Positions 1 to 8,114 of a DNA stretch of 64,000 nucleotides are shown here, piece by piece. Source of the DNA: Verrucomicrobiota bacterium (lineage in GTDB: Bacteria > Verrucomicrobiota > Verrucomicrobiia > Limisphaerales > J093); NCBI GenBank assembly GCA_016871715.1, contig VHCO01000012.1, forward strand, positions 1 through 64,000. The letters run 5' to 3'. A program made the position numbers and the translations under genes. The notes below the pieces were generated by a model. The model did no database searches. It was not told where the DNA came from and was given only the letters and a program-made list of their open reading frames with translations. The number at the start of each line of letters is the position of its first letter. Within the stretch, counting starts at the first letter, position 1.

Positions 1-285
1 GCGCGGGCGTCTCGCCCGCGGCAGCGCGGCGTCCCGTGTGCACAGCGACTTGCGGCGCGCAGCGGAGTGCGCGCCCTACCGGGCAGGCATTCTCGAACGG
101 AGCGCGGGCGTCTCGCCCGCGGCAGCGCGGCGTCCCGTGTGCACAGCGACTTGCGGCGCGCAGCGGAGTGCGCACCCTACCGGGCAGGCATTCTCGAACG
201 GAGCGCGGGCGTCTCGCCCGCGGCAGCGCGGCGTCCCGTGTGCACAGCGATTTGCGGCGCGCAGCGGAGTGCGCGCCCTACCGGG
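1..285. repeat. 101-bp tandem repeat, 2.8 copies
   Basis: Direct reading shows three consecutive copies of a 101-bp unit: 1-101, 102-202 and 203-285, the last cut after 83 bp. The copies differ at only a few positions (for example gcgcgccc versus gcgcaccc, and gacttg versus gatttg). Each unit contains the short palindrome GCGGGCGTCTCGCCCGC, which could form a hairpin. The array lies just downstream of the minus-strand TPR gene that ends at 322. It may continue to the left of the window. Open frames in it exist only because the unit is GC-rich, and I do not regard them as genes. Confidence 0.9.
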
Positions 286-321
286 GGTTACCGGCACGCT
301 GTCCCCTACCCCGAGCTCTCG

Positions 322-1572
322 TCAGCCGGGCGGGCTCTCGGACGGATCTCGCTTGGGTTTGGGTGTGAGTTTGAGGCCCAGGCGCGGATCGGCGGGGGCG
401 AGTTTGATGGGCTGGCTTTCGCGTTGGGGTCGGGCCTGTTTACCCAGCAGGGCGAGGCGACGGGCGGCTGTCGCAGCGGCGGCGCTGCCCGGGTAGCGAT
501 CGATGATTCGTCGCAGGGTTTGGCGCGCCAGGGCGGGCTCGCCCGTTTCCTTAAGCTGGGTTTCGGCAAGGAGGTTGAGCCAGTGAACCACGCGTCCTGG
601 GGGCGCATGGGGTTGAGCGAGCAACTGCTCGAATTCGGCAGTCGCCAGGTCGAGTCGGTGGAACTCGCTGGCATAGAGCAGGGCGAGGTCCTCGCGGGTC
701 TGGTTGTCGGCTGGATGCAGATCGAGTTGGTGGACGAGTTCTGCGGCCTTGGCGCGGGGGTCGACTGGGGCGGGCTTGAGCCCGGTGAAATCCGCGCGCA
801 GGCCGAGGCGCTCGTCGGAATGCGGCACGGCCAAAGGTTCGGGGGCGTCGCGGGCGATCAAGCGTTCCGCGGTGGCGAGGTGAGCGAGGCGTTGGTGGGC
901 GAAATGGGCCTCCGGCGAGTCGGGGAACAGGGTCGGGATTCGTTCGAGGGTGCGGCGGGCCGATTCGGGGTCGCGGCGATACTTGAGGTGCCAGTCGGCC
1001 AATCGGCTGAGGGCATAGGCGAGGTTCTTGGGGGCGTGGTCGGGTTGTTGGAGGAGATGCTCGATCGAGGCGGCGGCGCCCTCGACGTCGCGCAGGTCCT
1101 CGGCCTGGATTTCGGCCAACATCAGCCAGAGGCGGAAGTCGGTGGGGAACAGCTCGAGTTGTTGGCGGATCTCGGCGATGGCCTCGGCGTACCGCCCCAA
1201 CTTGCGCCGGGCTTCCGCCACCGAGAAACTAGGTTCCGGTTCCGGCGCGGCGGTGCCGCCGTCGTAGAGTCGGCCCAAGTGTCGGCCGGCGGCCTCGACG
1301 ATGCTGGGGACCCAGACCAGGGCGAGGACCATGCCGGCCAAGGCGGCCAGGGGGACGGCCATTGCGGCGCTGGGATCGCTCTGGTCCATGCGCTTGACCA
1401 GCGGGCCGACCATCAAGGCCAGGAAGGCGAACACCCCCACCGTCAACAACCAACGAATGAAAAGGGCGGCGCGGTCGTCGCTGCGCTTCCACCATTTGAC
1501 CATGACCCACAGCGCCACGACCGCGAGCGCGGCGAGGGGCATCCCGTTGCGCACGATTTCCCACAAGCTCAT
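322..1572 (-). CDS. membrane-anchored TPR protein
   Basis: Predicted 416-residue protein. The first 100 residues hold about three hydrophobic segments (around 10-25, 40-60 and 75-95), so the N-terminus is probably in the inner membrane. The rest is alpha-helical and Ala/Leu/Arg-rich, with degenerate tetratricopeptide-like repeats between about residues 130 and 380 (for example ARRKLGRYAEAIAEIRQQLE and later RQTLRRIIDRYPGSAAAATA). TPR arrays mediate protein-protein contacts; no catalytic motif is visible. I chose the ATG at 1572, because the in-frame start further upstream is TTG. It follows pilT by about 30 bp on the same strand, so the two are probably cotranscribed. Exact role unknown. Confidence 0.8.
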   Translation of the reverse strand: MSLWEIVRNGMPLAALAVVALWVMVKWWKRSDDRAALFIRWLLTVGVFAFLALMVGPLVKRMDQSDPSAAMAVPLAALAGMVLALVWVPSIVEAAGRHLGRLYDGGTAAPEPEPSFSVAEARRKLGRYAEAIAEIRQQLELFPTDFRLWLMLAEIQAEDLRDVEGAAASIEHLLQQPDHAPKNLAYALSRLADWHLKYRRDPESARRTLERIPTLFPDSPEAHFAHQRLAHLATAERLIARDAPEPLAVPHSDERLGLRADFTGLKPAPVDPRAKAAELVHQLDLHPADNQTREDLALLYASEFHRLDLATAEFEQLLAQPHAPPGRVVHWLNLLAETQLKETGEPALARQTLRRIIDRYPGSAAAATAARRLALLGKQARPQRESQPIKLAPADPRLGLKLTPKPKRDPSESPPG

Positions 1573-1604
1573 TGGAGACAAGGTTGGCCGGCTGGGAGGG
1601 CCGT

Positions 1605-2660
1605 TTAGCCGCCGCGTTTGGCGATGCGATCGGGGTGCCGCACCCGGCTCAGGGCGACGTCGTAGCTGATGGCGCAGCGACAGTACAGATCGTGCAGGCA
1701 GGCATCGAGCAGGACCATGCCGTCCCGGCCGCCGGTTTGGATAATGGTCTCGAGCATGTGAAGCTGGTTCTCGCGGATGACATTGCGGACGGCGCTGTTG
1801 GCGACGAGCAGTTCGTAGGCGAGGGCGCGCCGCACGCCGTCGACGCCGGGGACCAACTCCTGGTAGATGACCGCCACCAGGGAGCTGGCCAATTGCAGCA
1901 CGATCTGGCGCTGGCCTGGAGCTTCGCAGACGCCGATGATTCGTTCCAGGGCGTGCACCACATTGGGCGAATGCATGGTGGCCAACACCAAGTGCCCCGT
2001 TTCCGCCGCGTTCAACGCGGTGCCGACCGCCTCCGGTTCGCGGATTTCACCGATGACAATCACGTCGGGGTCTTGGCGCAGGACATGGATCAGGGCGCGG
2101 TTGAACGAATGGGTGTCGGTCAGCACCTCCTGCTGCACGACGATGGCGCGTTTGTTATGGTGCACGAACTCGATCGGATCCTCGATGGTGACGATTTTGC
2201 ACCGTCGCTCCCGGTTAATCAGGTCCACCAGATAGTTTAAGGTGGTGGTCTTGCCCGAGCCGCTCGGCCCGGTGATCAACACCAGCCCGTTGGGGCGGCG
2301 CACCAGTTCGTCCAGCTTGGGTGGCAGGCCCAAGTCGTCTCGGGTCGCAATGTACTCTCCGCAGAACCGGAAGCAGAACTCGGGGCAACCGTTGCGCCGA
2401 TAGAGGGTGAGCCGCATCCGGCCGACTTCCGGCGCGTGCAAGGACACGCTCAGCTCCCACTCGCGTTCGAGCGTATCCCGCTGTTGCACATTGAGCAACG
2501 CGCTGGCCATTTGGCCTAACTCGGTCCCCTCGAGCGCGTCGGCATCGGCGAGGATGATCTCCCCGTTGATACGGAAAGCCGGCGGCGCACCCGCCACCAG
2601 GTGGAGGTCCGACGCGCCGCGCTCGACCGCCATGGCCAGGAGTTGATCGAGCTTGTTCAT
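1605..2660 (-). CDS. pilT: PilT-family twitching motility/secretion ATPase
   Basis: 351 residues, the usual PilT length. Visible motifs: N-terminal 'ASDLHLVAGAPP' typical of PilT/GspE N-domains, Walker A GPSGSGKTTT, an Asp box TIEDPIEFVH, Walker B VIVIGEIREPE, the His box ETGHLVLATMHS and a C-terminal AVRNVIREN segment matching the PilT AIRNLIRE motif. PilT hexamers power type IV pilus retraction in the cytoplasm at the inner membrane. The start ATG at 2660 overlaps the stop of the upstream TPR gene as ATGA, so translation is probably coupled. No other pilus-assembly genes adjoin it; two pseudopilins lie about 7 kb away. It could serve a type II-like secretion or pilus system encoded elsewhere. 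Confidence 0.93.
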   Translation of the reverse strand: MNKLDQLLAMAVERGASDLHLVAGAPPAFRINGEIILADADALEGTELGQMASALLNVQQRDTLEREWELSVSLHAPEVGRMRLTLYRRNGCPEFCFRFCGEYIATRDDLGLPPKLDELVRRPNGLVLITGPSGSGKTTTLNYLVDLINRERRCKIVTIEDPIEFVHHNKRAIVVQQEVLTDTHSFNRALIHVLRQDPDVIVIGEIREPEAVGTALNAAETGHLVLATMHSPNVVHALERIIGVCEAPGQRQIVLQLASSLVAVIYQELVPGVDGVRRALAYELLVANSAVRNVIRENQLHMLETIIQTGGRDGMVLLDACLHDLYCRCAISYDVALSRVRHPDRIAKRGG

Positions 2661-3436
2661 GATCCGGCGGGGCGTCCGCGCCGCCACCAACCCAGCCAGC
2701 GGTGCCACCAACTGACATTGCGCAGGTCGGCCAGGGCCTCGCCGAGCGCTGGACACCGCGGGTCCAACTGGCGCGCTTGATCGAATGAATCGGCTGCCGC
2801 GCTGGCCAGCCCCAGCGCCATTTGACAGCGGCCCATTTGCAGCCAGATGACCGCTTGCGCGCCGTCCAGGGCCAAGGCCTGGCTGATCAGGCGCAGCGCC
2901 ACGGAGAAGCGGCGGTACCAGGAGTGGATGCGCGAGGCGAGCCAGGGCCAGAGCCAATCGCGGGGCGTGACCGCCAGCGCCTTGCTGAAGCAGTAGTCGG
3001 CGCGCCGTTCTTTCCGGGCGAGCAAGACGTCGCCGCGCGCCAACCAGATGTAGGGCGTGTCACCCCGCTCCTCGATGGCTGCGTCCGAGAACAGCAAGGC
3101 GGCCTTCAAGTCCCCCGTCCGTGCCAGGGCCACGGCCTTGGCGGCCAACACCTCCGGCTCGCGTGGAAACCGCGCGGCGGCTTGATCCGCCCAGTTCTTG
3201 GCTTCCTCGAAATCGCCCAATTCGATCAGCATGCGGACTTGTCCGACCCAGGCGTGGGGGTTTTGCGGGTTGGACTCGAGCACGCGCGCGAAGGCGCGCA
3301 AGGCCAGCTCGAAATCGCCGCGGCGCAAGGCCTCCTCGGCCGCCTGCGCCTGGAGACCTTCGTCACAGGCCAGCTCTTGCTGCCGAACCTCGTGAGGCCG
3401 GCGTTCGCCGAATTCGAGGTTGCCAAAGCGGCTCAT
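2657..3436 (-). CDS. TPR-repeat protein upstream of pilT
   Basis: 259 residues from the ATG at 3436, preferred over an upstream in-frame start because the extra residues are Arg-rich and look non-coding. It contains about four tetratricopeptide-like units (for example AEEALRRGDFELALRAFARV and EEAKNWADQAAARFPREPEV). The C-terminus is Trp/Arg-rich (WWHRWLGWWRRGR) and could associate with the membrane surface. No signal peptide is visible, so it is probably cytoplasmic. It is the first gene of a TPR - pilT - TPR operon, with a 4-base ATGA overlap with pilT. It may be a scaffold for the ATPase; that role is inferred from context only. Confidence 0.8.
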   Translation of the reverse strand: MSRFGNLEFGERRPHEVRQQELACDEGLQAQAAEEALRRGDFELALRAFARVLESNPQNPHAWVGQVRMLIELGDFEEAKNWADQAAARFPREPEVLAAKAVALARTGDLKAALLFSDAAIEERGDTPYIWLARGDVLLARKERRADYCFSKALAVTPRDWLWPWLASRIHSWYRRFSVALRLISQALALDGAQAVIWLQMGRCQMALGLASAAADSFDQARQLDPRCPALGEALADLRNVSWWHRWLGWWRRGRPAGS

Positions 3437-3675
3437 GCCACGACTAACGTTCCGGCGTCTGCACCGCACCGAGCGTACCCACACCTAACCGTTCCCGCCC
3501 CGGCGCCGGGCGGAAGTCTGCCACGGCAAATTCGCAAGACAAAGCTTTTCCCATGCCAGCCTTAGACCGGCGCGCCGGGTTGGGCTCACGGGTTCAGGTG
3601 TAGGGTCGACGACCCGCCCCGGTTGGATTCTCCGCTTGAAATCCGGCGGCGTTAACCGAAGTTAGGCGCCGTTTT

Positions 3676-3984
3676 ATGACGTACATTTTAACGGCGTATA
3701 TCGTGCTCCTGCTCGTGGGAGGACTGATCGGGTATGTGAAGGCGGGGAGCAAGGTCTCGTTGGCGATGTCGCTCGGATTCGCCGCGGCGATAGGGCTATG
3801 TGTGTTCACGGGTGTGCGGCACGGGCTGACGATCGCGGTGGTGCTACAGTTGGCCTTGCTGGCGGTGTTTGTGGCGCGCTACCTCAAGACCAAGAAGTTC
3901 ATGCCCGCGGGTCTGATGGGGGTGGTAACCGTGCTGGCCGTGACGGCCGAGTTGGCGATCCAATCGGTGGGGCGCGGCTCGTAG
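3676..3984 (+). CDS. TMEM14/UPF0136-like small membrane protein
   Basis: 102 residues with about four hydrophobic segments. The motifs GGLIGYVKAGSKVSLAMSLG and RYLKTKKFMPAGLMG match the conserved parts of the TMEM14 (UPF0136) family, whose function in bacteria is not established. Length is normal for the family. The last residues (GRGS) and the stop codon lie inside a dispersed intergenic repeat (3967-4036), so the 3' end of the gene has probably been set by that element. It stands alone between the pilT operon, which is on the other strand, and an aldo/keto reductase. Confidence 0.8.
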   Translation: MTYILTAYIVLLLVGGLIGYVKAGSKVSLAMSLGFAAAIGLCVFTGVRHGLTIAVVLQLALLAVFVARYLKTKKFMPAGLMGVVTVLAVTAELAIQSVGRGS

Positions 3985-4036
3985 GACCCGCTAGGCGGAG
4001 GTGGCCGTCCGCGCTCCACCTCGTCAAGGATTCCGG
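3967..4036 (+). repeat. dispersed intergenic repeat, copy A
   Basis: About 70 bp that align without gaps to the reverse complement of 42253-42322, with 60 of 70 positions identical by eye. The conserved core is CCGTCCGCGCTCCACCTCG followed by AAGGATTC. Copy A begins in the last codons of the TMEM14-like gene and supplies its stop codon. Its origin is unknown; it behaves like a REP/MITE-type short interspersed element. Confidence 0.8.
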
Positions 4037-4118
4037 CTGTCGGTTTCTGGAGCCGGGGACATAATCGGCTTCCGTTGGGCCGGCACGTGACCCTAAGCTG
4101 CCGCTCGTCAACCGCAAC

Positions 4119-5063
4119 ATGAAGACCGTTCGCATCGGGAAAAGCTCGCTGACGTCGAGCCGGCTGGCCTACGGCTGCTGGCGGCTCGCGGGCACCAACG
4201 ACCCCCACCAACTCACGCCGGAGCGAGAAAGCCACGGACGAGCGGCGGTGCTGGCCGCGCACGAGGCCGGGTACACGCTGTTCGATCACGCGGACATCTA
4301 CTGCGACGGCACCGGGGAGCGGATCTTCGGTCAAGTGTTGCGGGACGTACCCGGGTTGAGGGAGCAGATCGTGCTGGCTAGCAAGTGCGGCATCCGCATG
4401 GCTGGCCAGCCCGAGGCGACGGCGCCCTACCGGTATGACTTTTCGGCGGACTACATTATCAGTTCGTGCGAGGGCTCGTTGCAGCGGTTGGGCGTGGAAA
4501 CGATCGACCTGTACCAGTTGCACCGACCCGACTTCCTCGGGCGGCCGGACGAGGTTGCTGGGGCGTTTAGTCGGCTGCTCGAGGCGGGCAAAGTGCGCGA
4601 GTTCGGCGTGAGCAATTTCCGCCCTTCACAGTGGGCGGCTCTGCAGCGGGCGTGTCCGATGCCGCTGGTGGCAAACCAGATCGAACTGAGCCTCTGCCAC
4701 CTCGATGCCTTTCAGGACGGGACCTTGGACCAGTGCTTGGCCGAAGGGGTTACCCCGGTGGCATGGGGTCCGTTGGGTGGTGGGCGGCTGGCCCGGGTGG
4801 CAGCGGTGGATCTGCAAGATCCACACCATGCCCACAAGTTGAAGTTGTCCGACGCACTCGAGGCAGTAGCTCGCGAGCGTGGGGTGAGCCGGTCGGTGGT
4901 GGCGTTGGCGTGGCTGTTGCGCCATCCCAGCGGCATCGTGCCCATTGTGGGCTCGACGCAGCCGGACCGCATCCGGGACTGCGCCCAGGCCGATGCGCTC
5001 GAGTTGACGCGGGAAGAATGGTACCGGCTCCACGAGGCGGCCTATGGGCAACGGCTCCCTTGA
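4119..5063 (+). CDS. aldo/keto reductase
   Basis: 314 residues, normal length for an NAD(P)H-dependent aldo/keto reductase (TIM barrel, cytoplasmic). Visible motifs: SRLAYGCWRLAG near the N-terminus, FDHADIYCDGTGERIFG (catalytic Asp and Tyr), VLASKCGIR (catalytic Lys), YQLHRPD (catalytic His), FGVSNF, and the cofactor region IVPIVGSTQPDRIRD. The pattern is closest to the YdhF-type 'predicted oxidoreductase' subgroup. Substrate cannot be told from sequence. It starts a plus-strand run with the agmatine-deiminase-like gene (about 45-bp gap) and thpR, so the three may form an operon. Confidence 0.92.
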   Translation: MKTVRIGKSSLTSSRLAYGCWRLAGTNDPHQLTPERESHGRAAVLAAHEAGYTLFDHADIYCDGTGERIFGQVLRDVPGLREQIVLASKCGIRMAGQPEATAPYRYDFSADYIISSCEGSLQRLGVETIDLYQLHRPDFLGRPDEVAGAFSRLLEAGKVREFGVSNFRPSQWAALQRACPMPLVANQIELSLCHLDAFQDGTLDQCLAEGVTPVAWGPLGGGRLARVAAVDLQDPHHAHKLKLSDALEAVARERGVSRSVVALAWLLRHPSGIVPIVGSTQPDRIRDCAQADALELTREEWYRLHEAAYGQRLP

Positions 5064-5108
5064 GGTTTTCGCGACCGTGGGGTGCCTGGGCGGTGCCGGG
5101 TTCCGAAT

Positions 5109-6152
5109 ATGAAGGTGCCTGAGGTTATGGGCTTTCGCCTGGCGGCGGAGTGGGAAGACCACCGCGCGACCTGGCTGAGTTGGCCCCGGCCCGACAGCCC
5201 GAGTTACGCCGAGGGTTACGAGGCCGCCCTCGAGGTCCTGGTCCGGTTCGTTCGCCTCCTGGTCCAGGGCGAGGAAGTCCGGATCCTGGTCCGGAACGAG
5301 GGCCTGGAAGGACAGGCGCAGGCGGCGCTCCGACAAGGCCGTATCCCCATGCACCGGGTCTTCTTCCATCGCATCCCCACCTACGAACCCTGGTGCCGCG
5401 ATTACGGCCCCGTCTTCCTGGTGCGCGAGCGGATTAGCCAACGGCAAGTTGCCGTCGTGGATTGGCGCTACAACGCTTGGGGCGGGAAGTACGCGCCCTA
5501 CGAAGAGGACGACGCGATGCCGGCGCACGTGGCGCGCTTGCGGCGCCAGACGTTGTTCACGCCCAAGATCGTCCTCGAAGGCGGGGCTCTCGAAGCCAAC
5601 GGCGCGGGCTCGCTCCTGACCAGCGAAGCCGCCGTGTTGAGCGCCGGCCGCAACCCGGACCTGACGGCCCAGGAGGCCGAACGGATCTTTCTGGACTACC
5701 TAGGCGTGTCGAACGTTCTGTGGCTGCGGGAGGGTTTGGACGGCGACTATGCTGGGGGCCGTGTTGACAACCTGGCGCGGTTTGTGAACCCCAGCACGAT
5801 CGTCGCGGCGGTCGAGGACGATCTCGAGGACGGCAATTACATGGCGCTGCAGGAGAATCTCCGGCGGCTCCGCACGATGCGCGACCAGGAGGAGCACCTG
5901 TTTCGGATTGTGAAGTTGCCCTTGCCGGGGCGTCTCGAGCGGGCTGGCCGGCGCCTGCCGGCGAGCTACCTGCAATTCTACATCGCCAATAGCGCGGTGG
6001 TCGTCCCGACCTATGGCCACTCCCGCGACCGCGTCGCCCTCGAGTCGTTGCAGCGGGAATTCGCGGACCGCCGCGTGGTCGGGCTCGATTGCCGCGACCT
6101 GCTTCGCGGCGGCGGCTCGCTCCACAGCTTGGCGTTGCCCGAACCGCTTTGA
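5109..6152 (+). CDS. agmatine deiminase/PAD-family protein, catalytic His and Cys replaced
   Basis: 347 residues from the first ATG (5109; another ATG at 5127 is possible). The fold signature of bacterial peptidyl-arginine/agmatine deiminases is clear: EWEDHRATWLSWP, WCRDYGP, LEGGALEANG, VDNLARFVNPSTIV and a C-terminal GGGSLHS. Two catalytic positions deviate. The usual GH(V/I)D His is Arg (GGRVD, codon cgt at 5760-5762, residue 218). The usual nucleophilic Cys in GGG-x-HC is Ser (codon agc at 6126-6128, residue 340). Without the Cys thiol, guanidine hydrolysis by the known mechanism is not expected. The frame is intact and codon use is ordinary, so it is probably expressed as a binding protein or altered enzyme. 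ThpR follows directly. Confidence 0.85.
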   Translation: MKVPEVMGFRLAAEWEDHRATWLSWPRPDSPSYAEGYEAALEVLVRFVRLLVQGEEVRILVRNEGLEGQAQAALRQGRIPMHRVFFHRIPTYEPWCRDYGPVFLVRERISQRQVAVVDWRYNAWGGKYAPYEEDDAMPAHVARLRRQTLFTPKIVLEGGALEANGAGSLLTSEAAVLSAGRNPDLTAQEAERIFLDYLGVSNVLWLREGLDGDYAGGRVDNLARFVNPSTIVAAVEDDLEDGNYMALQENLRRLRTMRDQEEHLFRIVKLPLPGRLERAGRRLPASYLQFYIANSAVVVPTYGHSRDRVALESLQREFADRRVVGLDCRDLLRGGGSLHSLALPEPL

Positions 6153-6746
6153 ATGAGCGCTGCGATTCGCGCGTTTGTCGCCCTGAAAGTGGGTGGCGCG
6201 GTGCTCGACGCCGTGCTGCAGAGCCAGCAGGCGTTGCGCGATCGGGTGCCCGCCTCCGCGGTCCGCTGGACACCCCGTGAACAACTTCATCTGACGCTCC
6301 GGTTCCTTGGCCAAGTCCCGCGGGCCAGCCTTCCGGCTTTGACGTCGGCCCTGGACGCGGCCGCGGGCGTGGGGCAAGGCCTCGAGTTGGAGTTGGCCGG
6401 CCTGGGCGCGTTTCCCAGCCTGCGCTCGCCTCGGGTCTTGTGGATCGGGGTGCGGGGTGACACGGCCGCGCTCGCCCGGTTGCAGGCGAGTGTAACGACC
6501 GCCACGGCCAGCTTCGGCGAACCACCCGAGAGCCGGCGGTGGCATCCTCACCTCACGATGGGGCGCGTGAGCGGGCACGAGCGCGACGCGGCATCTCGGG
6601 TGGGGGCAGCGCTGGCGGACCAACGCGTCGCCTCGCTCGGCCGCTGGCGTGCCACCCAGATCCACCTGGTCCAGAGCGAGCTGTTGCCCGCTGGGGCGCG
6701 CTATACGGACGTCGCAACGTTCGCGTTGGTGGCAGAGACAGGCTGA
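6153..6746 (+). CDS. thpR: RNA 2',3'-cyclic phosphodiesterase (2'-5' RNA ligase family)
   Basis: 197 residues, usual ThpR length. The two HxTx catalytic motifs of the 2H phosphoesterase superfamily are present: HLTLRFLG near residue 48 and HPHLTMGRV near residue 130. N-terminal IRAFVALKV matches the family's RxFxAL start. The enzyme hydrolyses 2',3'-cyclic phosphates on RNA ends in the cytoplasm. The ATG follows the preceding gene's TGA without a gap, suggesting translational coupling with the deiminase-like protein. Confidence 0.92.
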   Translation: MSAAIRAFVALKVGGAVLDAVLQSQQALRDRVPASAVRWTPREQLHLTLRFLGQVPRASLPALTSALDAAAGVGQGLELELAGLGAFPSLRSPRVLWIGVRGDTAALARLQASVTTATASFGEPPESRRWHPHLTMGRVSGHERDAASRVGAALADQRVASLGRWRATQIHLVQSELLPAGARYTDVATFALVAETG

Positions 6747-6811
6747 GCGCCTACCCTTGGCTTTGGCTCAGGAGCGGGACGAGCTGGCGAGCCGAATGAA
6801 TGCGACCGTGG

Positions 6812-7963
6812 TTAACGGACGAAGGACTTGGTGAAATCCTCGCTGCTGACGGCGATGACCTTTTTCTCGAACTTAGATTCCGCGATCAACTGAAGCAGCT
6901 TGTGCTCGTAGGCGGCGCCATCCAGTGGCAGGGGCACCGTGGCGTTGGTCAACGAGGAGAAGAGCATCGCGTTGGCCAGTTCGACCGAGTTCATGCCTTC
7001 GGCTCCCGGCGCGATCAGGGGTGCGCCATCGAGGATGGCATCGACGAAATTCTGGGTGAGGGTCGAGTGTTGCGCCGGGGCGTTCTCGAAAGGGATCTCG
7101 ACATGCCACACCTCCGGGCGGGCAAAGCCGGTCTTGGCGGTGCGGCTGTACTCGACCATATCGACTTGGTTGCGCGTGAACGCGATGCGGTTGTTCTCGA
7201 GAACGACCTTGCCGCGGGTGCCGCAAAGCTCGAGGCGGTTGGTGCCCGGGGCTTCCCCGGTCGAGGTCACGAACACGCCCGAGGCGCCGCTGGCCCATTC
7301 CCAGTAGGCCGTGACGTTGTCTTCGACTTCGATGCCGTGGTAGCGGCCGAGTTGGCAGAAACCGCGCACGCGCGCGGGCATCCCGCAGAGCCATTGGAGG
7401 ATGTCGAGATTGTGTGGGCATTGGTTCAAGAGGACGCCGCCGCCTTCGCCCTTCCAGGTGGCGCGCCAGCCGCCGCTGGCGTAGTAGGCCTCGGTGCGGA
7501 ACCAGTCGGTCATGATCCAGCTCACGCGCACCAACTCGCCCAACTCGCCGCTGGCGATCAGGTGTTTGAGCTTCACATAGCGCGGTTCGGTGCGGAGCTG
7601 GAACATCGCGCCGAAGACCCGCTGCGGATGCCGCGCATGGGTGGCAATGAGACGTTCGGCGTCGGCCTTGTGGACCGAGATCGGTTTCTCGACCATCACG
7701 TGCAAGCCCGCCTCGAGCGCCGCTATGCCCAGGGTGGTGTGCTGGTAGTGCGGCGTGGCAACGATGACCGCATCCACTTCGCCCGAGGCAATCAGTTCGG
7801 CGCCGTCCGGGAAGGTCTTCAGTGGCCGGTAGGGCTCGAGGGGGGCAAACGCGTCCGCCACGGCCGTGAGTTCGCACCGGTTCACTTTACCATTTCGCAA
7901 ATAGTCGGCGTGGTACTTGCCGATGTTGCCCAGGCCAATAATGCCCATGCGTACGTTGGTCAT
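6812..7963 (-). CDS. Gfo/Idh/MocA-family oxidoreductase
   Basis: 383 residues from ATG 7963 (MTNVRMG). The N-terminal Rossmann fold carries the dinucleotide motif GIIGLGNIGKYHADYL, followed by the EKP motif (VEKPISVHKADAERLI) typical of this NAD(P)-dependent sugar dehydrogenase family. The C-terminal alpha/beta domain contains GGGVLLNQCPHNLDILQW, with the catalytic-type Asn/His. Family members often oxidise sugars at C3. It is divergent from a DUF1080 protein across a gap of about 150 bp. DUF1080 proteins include 3-keto-glycoside hydrolases, so the pair may act in one oxidation/hydrolysis pathway. That pairing is inference. Confidence 0.93.
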   Translation of the reverse strand: MTNVRMGIIGLGNIGKYHADYLRNGKVNRCELTAVADAFAPLEPYRPLKTFPDGAELIASGEVDAVIVATPHYQHTTLGIAALEAGLHVMVEKPISVHKADAERLIATHARHPQRVFGAMFQLRTEPRYVKLKHLIASGELGELVRVSWIMTDWFRTEAYYASGGWRATWKGEGGGVLLNQCPHNLDILQWLCGMPARVRGFCQLGRYHGIEVEDNVTAYWEWASGASGVFVTSTGEAPGTNRLELCGTRGKVVLENNRIAFTRNQVDMVEYSRTAKTGFARPEVWHVEIPFENAPAQHSTLTQNFVDAILDGAPLIAPGAEGMNSVELANAMLFSSLTNATVPLPLDGAAYEHKLLQLIAESKFEKKVIAVSSEDFTKSFVR

Positions 7964-8114
7964 GCCCGCCATTATACTGAGCGGGCCGGCTCGTAGGGAA
8001 CTCCGAAACGCGTGACGGCGCGGCGTCCTTCGGTCGGGTGTGCCCCGCTTGACGCCCGCTGCCCGCCCGACATATAGGTTGCGCGGCCGACCCGAGACGG
8101 GTCACATTCCAACG

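Noticed and set aside
36-496. Several overlapping long open frames on both strands
   Set aside because: They follow the 101-bp tandem repeat and are Arg/Ala-rich, without motifs; they arise because the GC-rich repeat lacks stop codons.
67-1608. 513-codon plus-strand frame
   Set aside because: Antisense to the membrane TPR gene; Gly/Gln/Val-rich shadow composition without recognisable domains.
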